From the NCBI GenBank assembly GCA_947494145.1, contig CANLTZ010000008.1, positions 1 through 64,000 of the forward strand: a DNA stretch of 64,000 nucleotides, written 5' to 3'. The notes under the pieces are model-generated. The model searched no databases. It was not told the origin of the DNA and was given only the letters and a program-made list of their open reading frames with translations. The translations under genes were made by a program, and so were the position numbers. Shown one piece after another: positions 23,937-32,855 of the stretch. The DNA is from an uncultured Jannaschia sp. (GTDB taxonomy: Bacteria; Pseudomonadota; Alphaproteobacteria; Rhodobacterales; Rhodobacteraceae). Numbering within the stretch: the stretch's first letter is position 1; every line of letters starts with the position of its first letter.

Positions 23937-25985
23937 TTATTCGGCGGCCTGAAGCGCGGCCTCTTCGTCCTCGATCGCCGGTTCGTCGGGTGCGACATCG
24001 CCATCATCGACGATCTCGAACTCCGGCTCGTCGGGCTCTTCCGCGAGTGGAGCCGTGCGCAGCGGCTGTGGGAGCCAGCCCGTACCCGCCAGCAGTTCCT
24101 CAGCGGCCTCGATCATGTCGGGCTTCTTGAACCCGGCGATGCGGTCGGCGTCCTTGTCACCCTTCGCTTCGCGCACCGCGGCGAGGATTTGCGCCTTGGT
24201 CACACGGCCGAGATAGCTGTGCGCCGTCGGCGTCCAGCCCGCCTTCACCATGTCCAGCCCGAGCGTCGAAGCCAGTGTGTCGGCATGGGCGATTTGGCGC
24301 GGCTTGCGATAGTGAGGCTCTTGGACGGCATTGACGGTCATCGCCACGCAATGGGCGAAGAGCGCGTCGCGGCTGTCGCTGTCCCATTCGGTCAGCGCGC
24401 CCCACAGGTCCTCCGGCGACTTCGGCAGGTTGCCCGCCCAGGTCTCGATGCCGAGATCGATCGACTGCACGTAGGGCATACCCTCCAGACCTTCCGCCTG
24501 TGCACCAAACTGCGTGCTTTTCGGGGTGATCTCGACGCAGCTGTCTTGGTCGTAATGGTAGAAGAGCGACAGGGCCATCGCGTGGAGGCAGGCGAATCGC
24601 GCGAGTTGGGGATCACTCGCCAGCGCATTGCGCAGCGCCATCGTGCGATGAACCGTCAGATCGCAGACGAAACGATCGGACAGCGGCTTGGTGCCGTCGT
24701 CGTCCTCTTCTTCGTCCGGATCGGTGGTTTGGCCAGTATCGTCCATGGCATCGTCATGGTTTACCGGACCGACCGCGTCGCCCCCGGGGTCGACGTCGGT
24801 CTCAGCCACCGGCTCGTCCTCGGCGCGGACATAGCCGCGTTCGACCCGCAGACCGCCTGCGCTGTCGATGCTGACGAAGGCGCCGGCGATGGCATAGTCC
24901 TCTGCTTCGAACCGGATGGGCCGGTTCTGCAGCGCCTCCATCGCCGTCTCGATCTCGCCGAGCCGGACATCGATCTCTTCAGGCAGTTCATCGACCTCGG
25001 CATACTCGTCTTCGAGCTTCTCGTACTCGGTCTTGAGCGCCTCGTAGGTCTTCTCTTCCTCCTCGTTCATCGGCTCGGCTTCGCCGCGGATACGGCGGAG
25101 ATCGTAGGTGTGGCCATAGGGAAAGTCGGCACCGACCTCGATCCAGTGCCAGCCTTCGGCGCGGATCGCCTCCGCTTCTTCGTTCAGCTTCTCGGTGACC
25201 ATGGTCTCGAGCAGGGCCGCGTCTTGCAGCCAGCCGCCATCATCGGTCTGGAACAGATCGCGCAGCACTTCGCCGCCCGCTTCGACGTAGTTGTCGAGAC
25301 CCACGAATTGCGCCCGCCGGTCCGACGCGCGCACGGCGCCTTCGGTCAGCATGCGGCGGATTTCGTAGGGTTGCTTGTTGTAGTGCTGCTTGAGCGCCTC
25401 CCAGACCTGTTCCTGGCGCTCATGATCTGGATTGACCGTAAAGGCCATGAGCTGGTCGAGCGTCATTTCCTCCTGCGTATAGGCATCGAGCAGTGTCGCC
25501 GAGACGGCGGCCAGCTTGAGACGCTGCTTGACGACGCCCACCGAGACGAAGAAGGCCGCGGCGATCTCTTCTTCCGACTTGCCCTTCTCGCGCATCGCCT
25601 GGAAGGCGCGAAACTGGTCGAGCGGATGCAGCGGCGCGCGCTGGATGTTCTCGGCGAGGCTGTCCTCTTCCGCAAGACCGTCGGTGCGCACGATGCAGGG
25701 CACCGGCGCGGTCTTGTTCAGCCGCCGCTGTTTCACCAGAAGCTCAAGGGCCCGGTAGCGGCGGCCGCCCGCCGGGATTTCGAACATGCCGGTCTCCGCG
25801 CCATCGTCGTCGAGGACCGGCCGGACGGTCAGGCTCGCCAGGAGCGTGCGCCGGGCGATGTCCTCGGCGAGCTCCTCTATCGAGACGCCGGCCTTGACCT
25901 TTCGGACGTTGGACTGGCTGAGCACCAGCTTGTTGAAGGGGATGTCGCGCGAGGCGCTGAGGGTGATTTTCTTGGACTTCGTCAT
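23937..25985 (-). CDS. ParB/RepB/Spo0J-family nuclease-like protein (large)
   Basis: Protein of 682 residues from the ATG at 25985 (MTKSKKITLSASRDIP). The N-terminal ParB domain (about 15-110) has 'SNVRK', 'AGGRRYRALE' (the conserved GxRR box) and 'ENIQRAPLHPLDQFRAF'. An HTH follows ('EEIAAAFFVSVGVVKQRLKLA', about 135-156). The long C-terminal region contains an acidic linker near 395-430. It is much larger than a chromosomal ParB, as is usual for this ICE/plasmid ParB class. No ParA lies next to it, so it may act in DNA processing or regulation rather than classic segregation. A duplicated leader hairpin precedes it. Confidence 0.88.
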   Translation of the reverse strand: MTKSKKITLSASRDIPFNKLVLSQSNVRKVKAGVSIEELAEDIARRTLLASLTVRPVLDDDGAETGMFEIPAGGRRYRALELLVKQRRLNKTAPVPCIVRTDGLAEEDSLAENIQRAPLHPLDQFRAFQAMREKGKSEEEIAAAFFVSVGVVKQRLKLAAVSATLLDAYTQEEMTLDQLMAFTVNPDHERQEQVWEALKQHYNKQPYEIRRMLTEGAVRASDRRAQFVGLDNYVEAGGEVLRDLFQTDDGGWLQDAALLETMVTEKLNEEAEAIRAEGWHWIEVGADFPYGHTYDLRRIRGEAEPMNEEEEKTYEALKTEYEKLEDEYAEVDELPEEIDVRLGEIETAMEALQNRPIRFEAEDYAIAGAFVSIDSAGGLRVERGYVRAEDEPVAETDVDPGGDAVGPVNHDDAMDDTGQTTDPDEEEDDDGTKPLSDRFVCDLTVHRTMALRNALASDPQLARFACLHAMALSLFYHYDQDSCVEITPKSTQFGAQAEGLEGMPYVQSIDLGIETWAGNLPKSPEDLWGALTEWDSDSRDALFAHCVAMTVNAVQEPHYRKPRQIAHADTLASTLGLDMVKAGWTPTAHSYLGRVTKAQILAAVREAKGDKDADRIAGFKKPDMIEAAEELLAGTGWLPQPLRTAPLAEEPDEPEFEIVDDGDVAPDEPAIEDEEAALQAAE

Positions 25986-25999
25986 GGGAGTTCTCCGCG

Positions 26000-26038
26000 A
26001 CGGGCGGTCAAGAGACTCTCTCTGACCTCCAGACCCGT
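26000..26038 (-). promoter_or_regulatory. Leader hairpin, copy 1 (upstream of parB-like gene)
   Basis: A 39-bp segment 14 bp upstream of the ParB-like ATG. On the minus strand the arms pair as outer ACGGG/CCCGT, then GGTC/GACC, then AGAGA/TCTCT with a single bulged base. The same element stands upstream of the DUF932 gene with paired base changes, so it probably acts as RNA. Confidence 0.6.
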
Positions 26039-26119
26039 CACGAAACCCACGGCCCACCTCTTCCTCTCCGGAAGCGATGGACCGTGGACGGCGGGTCGAG
26101 AAGAAGCGGTACGCCGGAC

Positions 26120-27313
26120 CTAGGCGGCGGCCTCCAGCAGCTTCTTGGCGCGGGTCTCAATGGTGAGCCGCGCATCCTGCTGCGGCTTCGAGCGGGCGAC
26201 GGCTGTGATGCCCTGGACGAAGTCGAAGACGCTCTCGGGCGGGCGGCCTTCTTCGGCGAGGACCGTTTCGACGATCTTGCCGGTCTCTGCTTTCGAGAAG
26301 CCGCGCTTGCGCAGGAAGTCGGTGCGGTCCTCGTCGCTGCGCGCCACGATCCGTTCGCGTGCAGACCGAATGCCCTGGATGAAGGGCTGCGGCGAGGAGT
26401 CTGCGAAGTTGGCGAGCGCCGGGGCCGCCTCATGCGCGAAGCGATTGGCGGCATATTTGGAGTGCCGGATACTGATCTCCTGGAAGTCCTCGACGCCCCA
26501 GAGATTGCGGTTCTGGCAGACGGCGCGGAGATAGAAGCTGGCGATGCCGAGTGTCTTCGCCCCAACCTCCGAGTTCCAGCAATAGAAGCCCCGGAAAAAG
26601 AGATCGGGCGAGCCGTCGGGCAGCGTGCCCGCCTCGATGGGGTTCCGATCGTCGACGAGGAAGAGGAAAACGTCGCGATCCGAGGCGTAGAGCGTGGTCG
26701 TGTCCTTGGTGACGTCAACCATCGGGTTGTAGACGCCCGTCGACCAGTCGAGCACGCCCGGCACCTTCCAACGCGTGTCGCCGACTCCGTCGCCCGCGAT
26801 CCGCTGCACGGCGGAGACGAGTTCGTGGTCGTAGATGCGGCCATAGTCCGGGCCGGTGACGGCGCGCAGTTCGGTGCGTCCGTTGGCGACCTCCATCGTC
26901 TTGACCTGCTCGGCGCGATGGTTGCTGAGGCCGTATTGCAGATTGATGCCGGCGAGCGGCGCGGGAAGCTGGCGAAGATAGGCCGCTGGGGCGCCGACCA
27001 GACTGGCGAGTTGGCCGAAGCTCCAATGGGTCGGCGCGACGAGTGTGTCCGCATCGGGCAGCACCAGCGCAAGCTGTTCCGGATCGTCGCGATGCGCCTC
27101 GACGCGGATCGCCGCGCTCTCCACTGTCCGCGTCTTGCTCCGCTCAGCGCGGCCCTTCACCGAGGCATAGAGCTCCGACAAGGAGAGGTACTTCTCGTCA
27201 TCGGGCCGGGAAAACCATTCGGACGACACGCGCCCATCCTGTCCGCCGCGGGACACATCCACCTTGTAGCCGCCGCTCGCGGGGCGGCCGTTCATGATTT
27301 CAATCGCTGTCAT
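26120..27313 (-). CDS. DUF932 family protein
   Basis: Conserved plasmid/ICE/phage protein of 397 residues. The family core spans about 90-340, with 'LPAPLAGINLQYGLSNHRAEQVKTM', 'GPDYGRIYDHELVSAVQRI' and 'SDRDVFLFLVDDRNPIE'. Its function is unknown; it commonly accompanies ParB-like and Toprim genes, as here. It is the first gene of the minus-strand maintenance block and is transcribed away from the qat operon. Its leader carries the second copy of the hairpin found before the ParB-like gene. Confidence 0.88.
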   Translation of the reverse strand: MTAIEIMNGRPASGGYKVDVSRGGQDGRVSSEWFSRPDDEKYLSLSELYASVKGRAERSKTRTVESAAIRVEAHRDDPEQLALVLPDADTLVAPTHWSFGQLASLVGAPAAYLRQLPAPLAGINLQYGLSNHRAEQVKTMEVANGRTELRAVTGPDYGRIYDHELVSAVQRIAGDGVGDTRWKVPGVLDWSTGVYNPMVDVTKDTTTLYASDRDVFLFLVDDRNPIEAGTLPDGSPDLFFRGFYCWNSEVGAKTLGIASFYLRAVCQNRNLWGVEDFQEISIRHSKYAANRFAHEAAPALANFADSSPQPFIQGIRSARERIVARSDEDRTDFLRKRGFSKAETGKIVETVLAEEGRPPESVFDFVQGITAVARSKPQQDARLTIETRAKKLLEAAA

Positions 27314-27327
27314 GGCTGATCTCCAGA

Positions 27328-27368
27328 ACGGGCGGTCCGAGAGCCTCTCTCTCGACCTCCAAACCCGT
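27328..27368 (-). promoter_or_regulatory. Leader hairpin, copy 2 (upstream of DUF932 gene)
   Basis: A 41-bp segment 14 bp upstream of the DUF932 ATG, nearly identical to 26000-26038. Pairing on the minus strand is ACGGG/CCCGT, GGTC/GACC and GAGAG/CTCTC with one bulged base. The first pair of the inner stem is G-C here and A-T in copy 1, a compensated change. Confidence 0.6.
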
Positions 27369-27774
27369 CACGGCGACAGCCGCAGGCCTCTCACTCTGGC
27401 CGCTCCGCATGACATGGCGATTTGCTCAGTACCGGTGCGCCGCACTCCGCGTCAGGGATGGACGCCCGTTAGGGGGAAGACCCGTCGGGGCTTCCGCTTC
27501 GCCGACAGCCCGGCCCGTAGGGAGACGCCCCACCTGTCATGACAATTGGACGATATATTTTGGAGAGTCCGTTGGTTCTGGCAGGTAGGCGTTTGGGTGC
27601 TAGCGATCGCTGCCGGCCTCATCTCGCTCGGTCAAAACCAGGTCGCCATCACGGACCGGACCGCGAACTGTACTCGTCGACGCAATTGTTCGACATGGAT
27701 CACCCCGCAGCATTTCGCTAAGTTGTCAAAAGAGCGGGCAAAGGAAAACACGAATAAAAATGGGGAATTGACCT
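27369..27774. other. Divergent intergenic region between DUF932 and qatA
   Basis: About 400 bp. The part near DUF932 (27380-27540) is GC-rich with repeated GGGC/GCCC stretches and could fold. From about 27540 the sequence turns AT-rich toward qatA and should hold the qat promoter. An 81-codon frame starting at TTG (27546) with one hydrophobic helix overlaps the qatA start; I list it as a finding, not as a gene. Confidence 0.4.
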
Positions 27775-29730
27775 TTGATATTGACGGATAACGAGACGGG
27801 GGTCGATCTCCTCAACAACGAGGCTATCGCCAAGACCATTATCGACCTGCTCGCGAAACGGCCCGACGAGGCGGTGACGATCGGTGTGCATGGGGATTGG
27901 GGCGCCGGTAAATCGAGCATCCTAGAGATGATCGATGGCGCGTTGCGCGAGGAAGAAGACGTCCTCTGCATCAAATTCAACGGTTGGCGTTTCCAAGGGT
28001 TCGAAGACGCGAAGATAGCGCTCATCGAGGGCATCGTCACCGAACTGATCGAGCAGCGATCCCTCGGCACAGAGGCGGCCGAGGCGGTCACGAATATCTT
28101 CAAGCGGATCGACTGGCTCAAGGTAGCGCGGCACGGCGGCGGCTTGGCCTTCACGGCTCTCTCGGGAATTCCGACACCCGACCAGATACGCGCAGCCGTA
28201 GGTGGGGTGAAAAGCCTTCTTGCTGATCCTGGTGAAGTCGCGACGAGGGAGAATTACGACGCCGTGATCGACGGCGTGGACGGCCTGTTGAAGCCCGATG
28301 AATCGAAGCGGTTGCCCGAGGAAATCGGGGCTTTCCGGGAAGCCTTCGACGAACTGCTGGATAAGGCTGGCGTGAAGCAACTCGTGGTGTTGATCGACGA
28401 TCTCGATCGGTGTCTGCCCGACATAGCGATCGAGACATTGGAAGCGGTCCGCTTGTTCGTATTCACGAATCGGACGGCGTTCATCGTGGCGGCAGATGAG
28501 GCCATGATCGAATACTCCGTCCGAAAGCATTTCCCCGAGCTGCCCGACACGACGGGACCGCGCGATTACGCGCGCAACTACCTCGAGAAGCTGATCCAGG
28601 TGCCGTTCCGAATACCGGCTCTGGGTGAGACCGAGACTCGAATCTATGTGACCTTGTTGCTGATCGGCGCGGAGCTCGGCGAAGACCATGAAGACTACGG
28701 GAAGCTGATCGCTGTTGCGCGAAAGCAGCTCGAGAGGCCGTGGGAAGCCGGTGGTCTCGACGCGGCGACGGTAAAGGAGACGCTGTGCGACCTCGATACC
28801 AAGGTGACCAACGCCCTGACGCTCAGCGATCAAATCGGTCCGATCCTCGCAAGCGGCACGCAGGGCAATCCGAGGCAGGTTAAGAGGTTTCTCAATACCT
28901 TGCTCTTGCGTCACCAGACCGCGCAGGCCCGGGGGTTTGGTCGTGATGTGCGGCTGCCGGTGTTGGCGAAGCTCATGCTCGCGGAACGGTTCATGTCGCG
29001 CTTGTTCGACCAGGTCGCCAGTGCCGCAGCGAAAGATGAAGGCGGGAAGTGTGAGGATCTCGCGCTCTTGGAGGCCGATGATCCGCCTGTCGAGAACCCG
29101 AAGAAGAAGGCGACGAAGGGTCCAAAGATCTCGTCGCTCGACGAGGCGCGAAAGAAACCCGAACCGGACCCGGACAGTGCGATGCTCGCTGAATGGAAGG
29201 GTTCTGACGCCATTCGATCTTGGGCGAAGCTCTCCCCCAAGATCGGTGAAGAAGATTTGCGCCCCTATCTGTTCGTGGCGAAGGATCGGAAGGATTACTT
29301 CGGTGCCGCATCGGTGCTCGGTCGTTTGAGCGCCGTGGTCGAGAAATTGATGGGCTCGAAACTCGCGGTCCAAGCCCAAGAGGGAGAATTGAGGCAATTG
29401 GCTCCTGCCGAAGCGGGGCAGGTGTTCGAGGAATTGCGTGGGCGGATCATGGGTGGAGACTCTTTCGAGACGGAACCTGCCGGCGTGGCGGGAATGACAG
29501 TATTGGTTCGTGCGCACGATTTTCTACAGGCAAATCTACTCGACATGCTGGAAAGCCTTCCGCCAGATCGCTGCGGCGCCTGGGCCGCTTCGGGCTGGAC
29601 GGGTGTTATCAAGGGTGGCGATTTCGTCGCCCGTCTCGACAGTCTGCTCGCGGGTTGGGCGGAGACCGGGTCCACGACCCTTAAAGCGGCCGCAAGTGCT
29701 GCGACACGCACGGGCAAGAGGGGGCGCTGA
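27775..29730 (+). CDS. qatA: QatA, KAP-family P-loop ATPase of the Qat defence system
   Basis: ATPase of 651 residues, first gene of a qatABCD anti-phage operon. The KAP domain carries Walker A at about 40-47 (GDWGAGKS) and Walker B at about 203-211 ('VVLIDDLDR'), plus the typical KAP start 'DNETGVDLLNNEAIAKTI'. The C-terminal third contains a lysine/proline-rich linker (about 430-470) and a helical region. It starts at TTG 27775 (or TTG 27781), with GGGGA about 8 bp upstream; no ATG fits. The TGA stop overlaps the qatB ATG. KAP ATPases often work near membranes, but no clear membrane helix is seen here. Confidence 0.92.
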   Translation: MILTDNETGVDLLNNEAIAKTIIDLLAKRPDEAVTIGVHGDWGAGKSSILEMIDGALREEEDVLCIKFNGWRFQGFEDAKIALIEGIVTELIEQRSLGTEAAEAVTNIFKRIDWLKVARHGGGLAFTALSGIPTPDQIRAAVGGVKSLLADPGEVATRENYDAVIDGVDGLLKPDESKRLPEEIGAFREAFDELLDKAGVKQLVVLIDDLDRCLPDIAIETLEAVRLFVFTNRTAFIVAADEAMIEYSVRKHFPELPDTTGPRDYARNYLEKLIQVPFRIPALGETETRIYVTLLLIGAELGEDHEDYGKLIAVARKQLERPWEAGGLDAATVKETLCDLDTKVTNALTLSDQIGPILASGTQGNPRQVKRFLNTLLLRHQTAQARGFGRDVRLPVLAKLMLAERFMSRLFDQVASAAAKDEGGKCEDLALLEADDPPVENPKKKATKGPKISSLDEARKKPEPDPDSAMLAEWKGSDAIRSWAKLSPKIGEEDLRPYLFVAKDRKDYFGAASVLGRLSAVVEKLMGSKLAVQAQEGELRQLAPAEAGQVFEELRGRIMGGDSFETEPAGVAGMTVLVRAHDFLQANLLDMLESLPPDRCGAWAASGWTGVIKGGDFVARLDSLLAGWAETGSTTLKAAASAATRTGKRGR

Positions 29731-30632
29731 TGGGGACGTCGAACGCATTCGGAGGGGCGTCGGGCGGTACACCGTTGGTCCCGAGTTGGCTAGACGGCGA
29801 CGGCGATGGGGGGGCCGGTGGCGATCCGCCCGACGGGGATGGTGTCCCTACCGATGGTGGTGACGGGGATACGCCCGAACCCGCTCCCGAAGCACCACCT
29901 GCCGCGCCGGCGGATCGACAGGCGGTGGTTCCGGCTCCAACCGGTGATCGTTTTCGGTCGGCGCGTAGCAATTTCACGCGGTTCGCGGGTTCGGGTGGGA
30001 GCGACCGACGCAGCCTAGGTCGGGCGGTGTCACAATATGTATCGCGATCATCGGGCGGCGCCGGATCCGCCGCTCGTCGCATGGGCTCGTCTCGCAGCAC
30101 TGCGTCAGGCCTCGTCAGCTTCCTGGGAAGTGCCAGGGCGAACGGTGTTCAAGAGGCCTTGCGATCGCTTAATCTCGGAAGCCTCGCCGGTCGTCCGGTG
30201 GAAGAGATCTTCGCAGGATTGGCGGATTATATCTGTCCCGACGGAGGGTCGATTGACGAAGGAATCGCTCGTGACGCGTTCATCGAAACCATCGCCGATC
30301 TCGCGGATGCGGGCATCACCGATATCGATGGGCTGACATCGGAACAGATTCAGACGGTCTTCGAACTCTACGCGTCGCACACTATCGAAGCGCGGATCTG
30401 CAACGATATCGGCACGCGGGTCGTGACGATGCCATCCGATGCCCGGACCGTGGAACGGATCGAGGCTCAATTGTCGGAGTTCATACAGCGTGGCGTGAGC
30501 GATGCGGTCAATGCGTCCGGGGTCGACGTCGGTGCGCTCTCGCAAGATCAGGTCACGGGCTTTGTGGACAGCGTTTATGAAGCGGCTTTCGAGATGCTCG
30601 AAGCACTCGGGGAAAGCGAGGCGGAGGCATGA
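29730..30632 (+). CDS. qatB: QatB, Qat anti-phage system associated protein
   Basis: Protein of 300 residues with the QatB layout. A short N-terminal motif 'MGTSNAFGGASGGTPLVPSWL' leads into a low-complexity Gly/Asp/Pro linker (about 22-75), then a conserved helical domain (about 80-295) with 'RSARSNFTRFAGSGG' and 'EEIFAGLADYICPDGGSIDEG'. The biochemical role of QatB is not known. It overlaps qatA by one base and qatC by four, so the subunits are probably made in fixed ratio. Confidence 0.9.
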   Translation: MGTSNAFGGASGGTPLVPSWLDGDGDGGAGGDPPDGDGVPTDGGDGDTPEPAPEAPPAAPADRQAVVPAPTGDRFRSARSNFTRFAGSGGSDRRSLGRAVSQYVSRSSGGAGSAARRMGSSRSTASGLVSFLGSARANGVQEALRSLNLGSLAGRPVEEIFAGLADYICPDGGSIDEGIARDAFIETIADLADAGITDIDGLTSEQIQTVFELYASHTIEARICNDIGTRVVTMPSDARTVERIEAQLSEFIQRGVSDAVNASGVDVGALSQDQVTGFVDSVYEAAFEMLEALGESEAEA

Positions 30633-31978
30633 GACGGCACCTATTGATAGGACGTTTCGGACCGGAAGACGACGTCGCCATACCGGCGGCCAGCGATGAG
30701 ATCGTGTCGGAACTCGACCTCTTGGTCGGCGACCGTCTCGGTCACGGGATCGGCTACGCCTTGTCTGACATGGAGAAATTGAACCTCGCACCGAGCGAAG
30801 TCGGGGTCGATCTGATGGTGCTGGCCGCGCATGTCCATGCCGCCGACACACGCCTTGCTCGGGGTACGGAATCGCAAGATGGCTGGTCGCGCGAGATCAG
30901 GTTGGTCGTGCCGGTCAGTGATCCGAGGCTCTGGAGAGCGTCAGCGGAAATCGTGAAACGCGCGCTCGACTTCCTGACAGGCGATCGATGGCAGATCGGC
31001 TTCAGGGCGCGACCCAAGACTCAAGCAACACTCGCGAAGCCGCGACCTAAACCGTTGCTCCCGGTAGCGTTCGACGCGATCAATCTATTTTCCGGCGGTC
31101 TCGACAGTTTGATCGGTGCGATCGATACCCTTGAAGCGGGTGGCGCGCCTTTGTTGGTGAGTCATGCCGGTGAAGGCGCGGTCAGCAAGTCTCAAGAAGA
31201 CTGTTATGAGGTCTTGAAGACGGGGTATCCGGACGCCGCATTCGATCGACTGCGTATCTGGATGACGTTCGGGGGCGGGTTAATCGACGGTGTCGAATCT
31301 GAAAGCACCACGCGCGGGCGATCGTTCTTGTTCTTCTCTCTGGGTGTGGCGGCAGGCATCGGTCTTGGTAAGGAATTCGTCTTGCGCGTGCCCGAGAACG
31401 GCTTGATCGCCTTGAACGTGCCGCTCGACCGACTGCGATTGGGCGCGTTGAGCACGCGCACGACGCATCCCTTTTATATGGCGCGTTGGAACGAACTCTT
31501 GTGCGCGCTCGGGATCGATGGCGAACTGGTCAATCCCTATTGGGACAGGACAAAAGGTGAGATGGTAGACGAGTGCGCCAATCGTAATGTCCTTAACGAA
31601 GCCGTCGGACATTCGCTGTCCTGTTCGTCTCCCGCCAAGGCGCGTTGGAAAAAACAATCGCAAGGACATTGCGGGTATTGCCTTCCCTGCCTAATCCGCC
31701 GGGCATCCCTAGCGGGCAGCGACCCGACAAAATACGGCGTCCCGGATCTAGCGGCCCACACTCTGGATACGCGTCAGGCGGAAGGACAGCAGGTGCGATC
31801 CTTCCAACTGGCCATCGGCCGATTGGCGCGCCGTCCCGACCTCGCACGGGTGCTGATCCACAAACCCGGCCCACTGTCCGACCATCCCGATAGGATCGAT
31901 GCCTTCGCGGACGTTTATCGCCGGGGATTGGAAGAGGTCGGCGAGGTATTGGATGGTGTGAAGACGGCACCCTCATGA
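30629..31978 (+). CDS. qatC: QatC, QueC-like synthase of the Qat defence system
   Basis: Protein of 449 residues. An N-terminal Qat-specific region (about 1-145) is followed by a PP-loop ATP pyrophosphatase domain with 'FSGGLDS' at about 154-160 and a zinc-type cysteine cluster near the end: C348, C351, C354 in 'CGYCLPC', as in QueC. QueC makes 7-cyano-7-deazaguanine; the Qat version is thought to use related chemistry, perhaps on a protein or nucleic acid. Overlaps of 4 bp on both sides lock it into the operon. All core motifs appear intact. Confidence 0.92.
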   Translation: MRRHLLIGRFGPEDDVAIPAASDEIVSELDLLVGDRLGHGIGYALSDMEKLNLAPSEVGVDLMVLAAHVHAADTRLARGTESQDGWSREIRLVVPVSDPRLWRASAEIVKRALDFLTGDRWQIGFRARPKTQATLAKPRPKPLLPVAFDAINLFSGGLDSLIGAIDTLEAGGAPLLVSHAGEGAVSKSQEDCYEVLKTGYPDAAFDRLRIWMTFGGGLIDGVESESTTRGRSFLFFSLGVAAGIGLGKEFVLRVPENGLIALNVPLDRLRLGALSTRTTHPFYMARWNELLCALGIDGELVNPYWDRTKGEMVDECANRNVLNEAVGHSLSCSSPAKARWKKQSQGHCGYCLPCLIRRASLAGSDPTKYGVPDLAAHTLDTRQAEGQQVRSFQLAIGRLARRPDLARVLIHKPGPLSDHPDRIDAFADVYRRGLEEVGEVLDGVKTAPS

Positions 31979-32730
31979 TCGACCGCAAAACCTCACCATT
32001 GGTCGATTTCCACTGCCATCTCGATCTCTACCCCGATCATGCTGCGGCGGTCTCCCAAAGAGATCGCGAGGGCGTGTTCACGTTGGCGGTGACGACGACG
32101 CCGAAGGCATTCCCGAGAAACAAGGAACTCGCCGATCGGACGAAGCACGTCAGAGCCGCATTGGGGCTACATCCTCAACTCGTCGCAGAACGCTCTCACG
32201 AGCTGCCACTTTGGAAGGAGTATCTTCCGTCTTCGCGCTATGTCGGCGAAGTCGGTCTCGATGCCGGACGACGGTTCTATCGTTCTTTCGACGATCAGAA
32301 GGCGGTGTTCGCGGAAGTGCTGACATCCTGTGCTGACGCGGGAAATAAGGTTCTCTCGGTTCATAGCGTCCGTTGCGCGAAAGTCGTGCTCGATATGATA
32401 GAAGCGAAACTCTCTCCTGGTGCCGGACGTGTCGTGTTGCATTGGTTCACGGGCACCCCATCCGAGGCACGCCGAGCGGCCGAAATGGGGTGCTACTTCT
32501 CGGTGAATTTGGCGATGTTGAAGACCGACAAGGCGAGGAAACTAGTCCTATCACTCCCAAGGGACCGCATATTAACGGAGACAGACGGCCCTTTTACGGA
32601 CGGCGCAACGAACCCACTTCGCCCCTCCGATTTGACGCCGACGAGGGATGGCTTGGCCGCAGCTCTCGCTCTCGATCCTGATGAGGCTTCGGATCTGATC
32701 TCCGCGAATTTAAGAGCATTGCTCAATTAG
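31975..32730 (+). CDS. qatD: QatD, TatD-like metal-dependent hydrolase of the Qat system
   Basis: TatD-type DNase/hydrolase, 251 residues, last gene of the operon. Metal-binding positions are present: H13 and H15 ('DFHCHLD'), a Glu in 'YVGEVGLDAGRRF', His in 'LSVHSVR' and 'LHWFTG', and Asp in 'ILTETDGPF'. It is therefore expected to be catalytically active. The start overlaps the qatC stop by 4 bp. No terminator is obvious in the 125 bp that follow. Confidence 0.92.
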   Translation: MIDRKTSPLVDFHCHLDLYPDHAAAVSQRDREGVFTLAVTTTPKAFPRNKELADRTKHVRAALGLHPQLVAERSHELPLWKEYLPSSRYVGEVGLDAGRRFYRSFDDQKAVFAEVLTSCADAGNKVLSVHSVRCAKVVLDMIEAKLSPGAGRVVLHWFTGTPSEARRAAEMGCYFSVNLAMLKTDKARKLVLSLPRDRILTETDGPFTDGATNPLRPSDLTPTRDGLAAALALDPDEASDLISANLRALLN

Positions 32731-32855
32731 CCTTACGCGACGCTGGCGCGGGACCATGGAACAGGTGCCGCCGATCGCCTGCCTTAGCGGCTCCGGGGCA
32801 CTACTACGCCATAATAAGTCTTCAACGACACATTTAGGACAGACAATGTCCAAGC

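Noticed and set aside
23700-26123. Very long plus-strand frame (807 codons) opposite the ParB-like gene
   Set aside because: High-GC shadow; the minus strand carries a ParB box and HTH, and the plus frame is rich in R, L and V runs without motifs.
27922-29517. Minus-strand frame of 531 codons opposite qatA
   Set aside because: Antisense to a KAP ATPase with clear Walker motifs; no similarity of its own.
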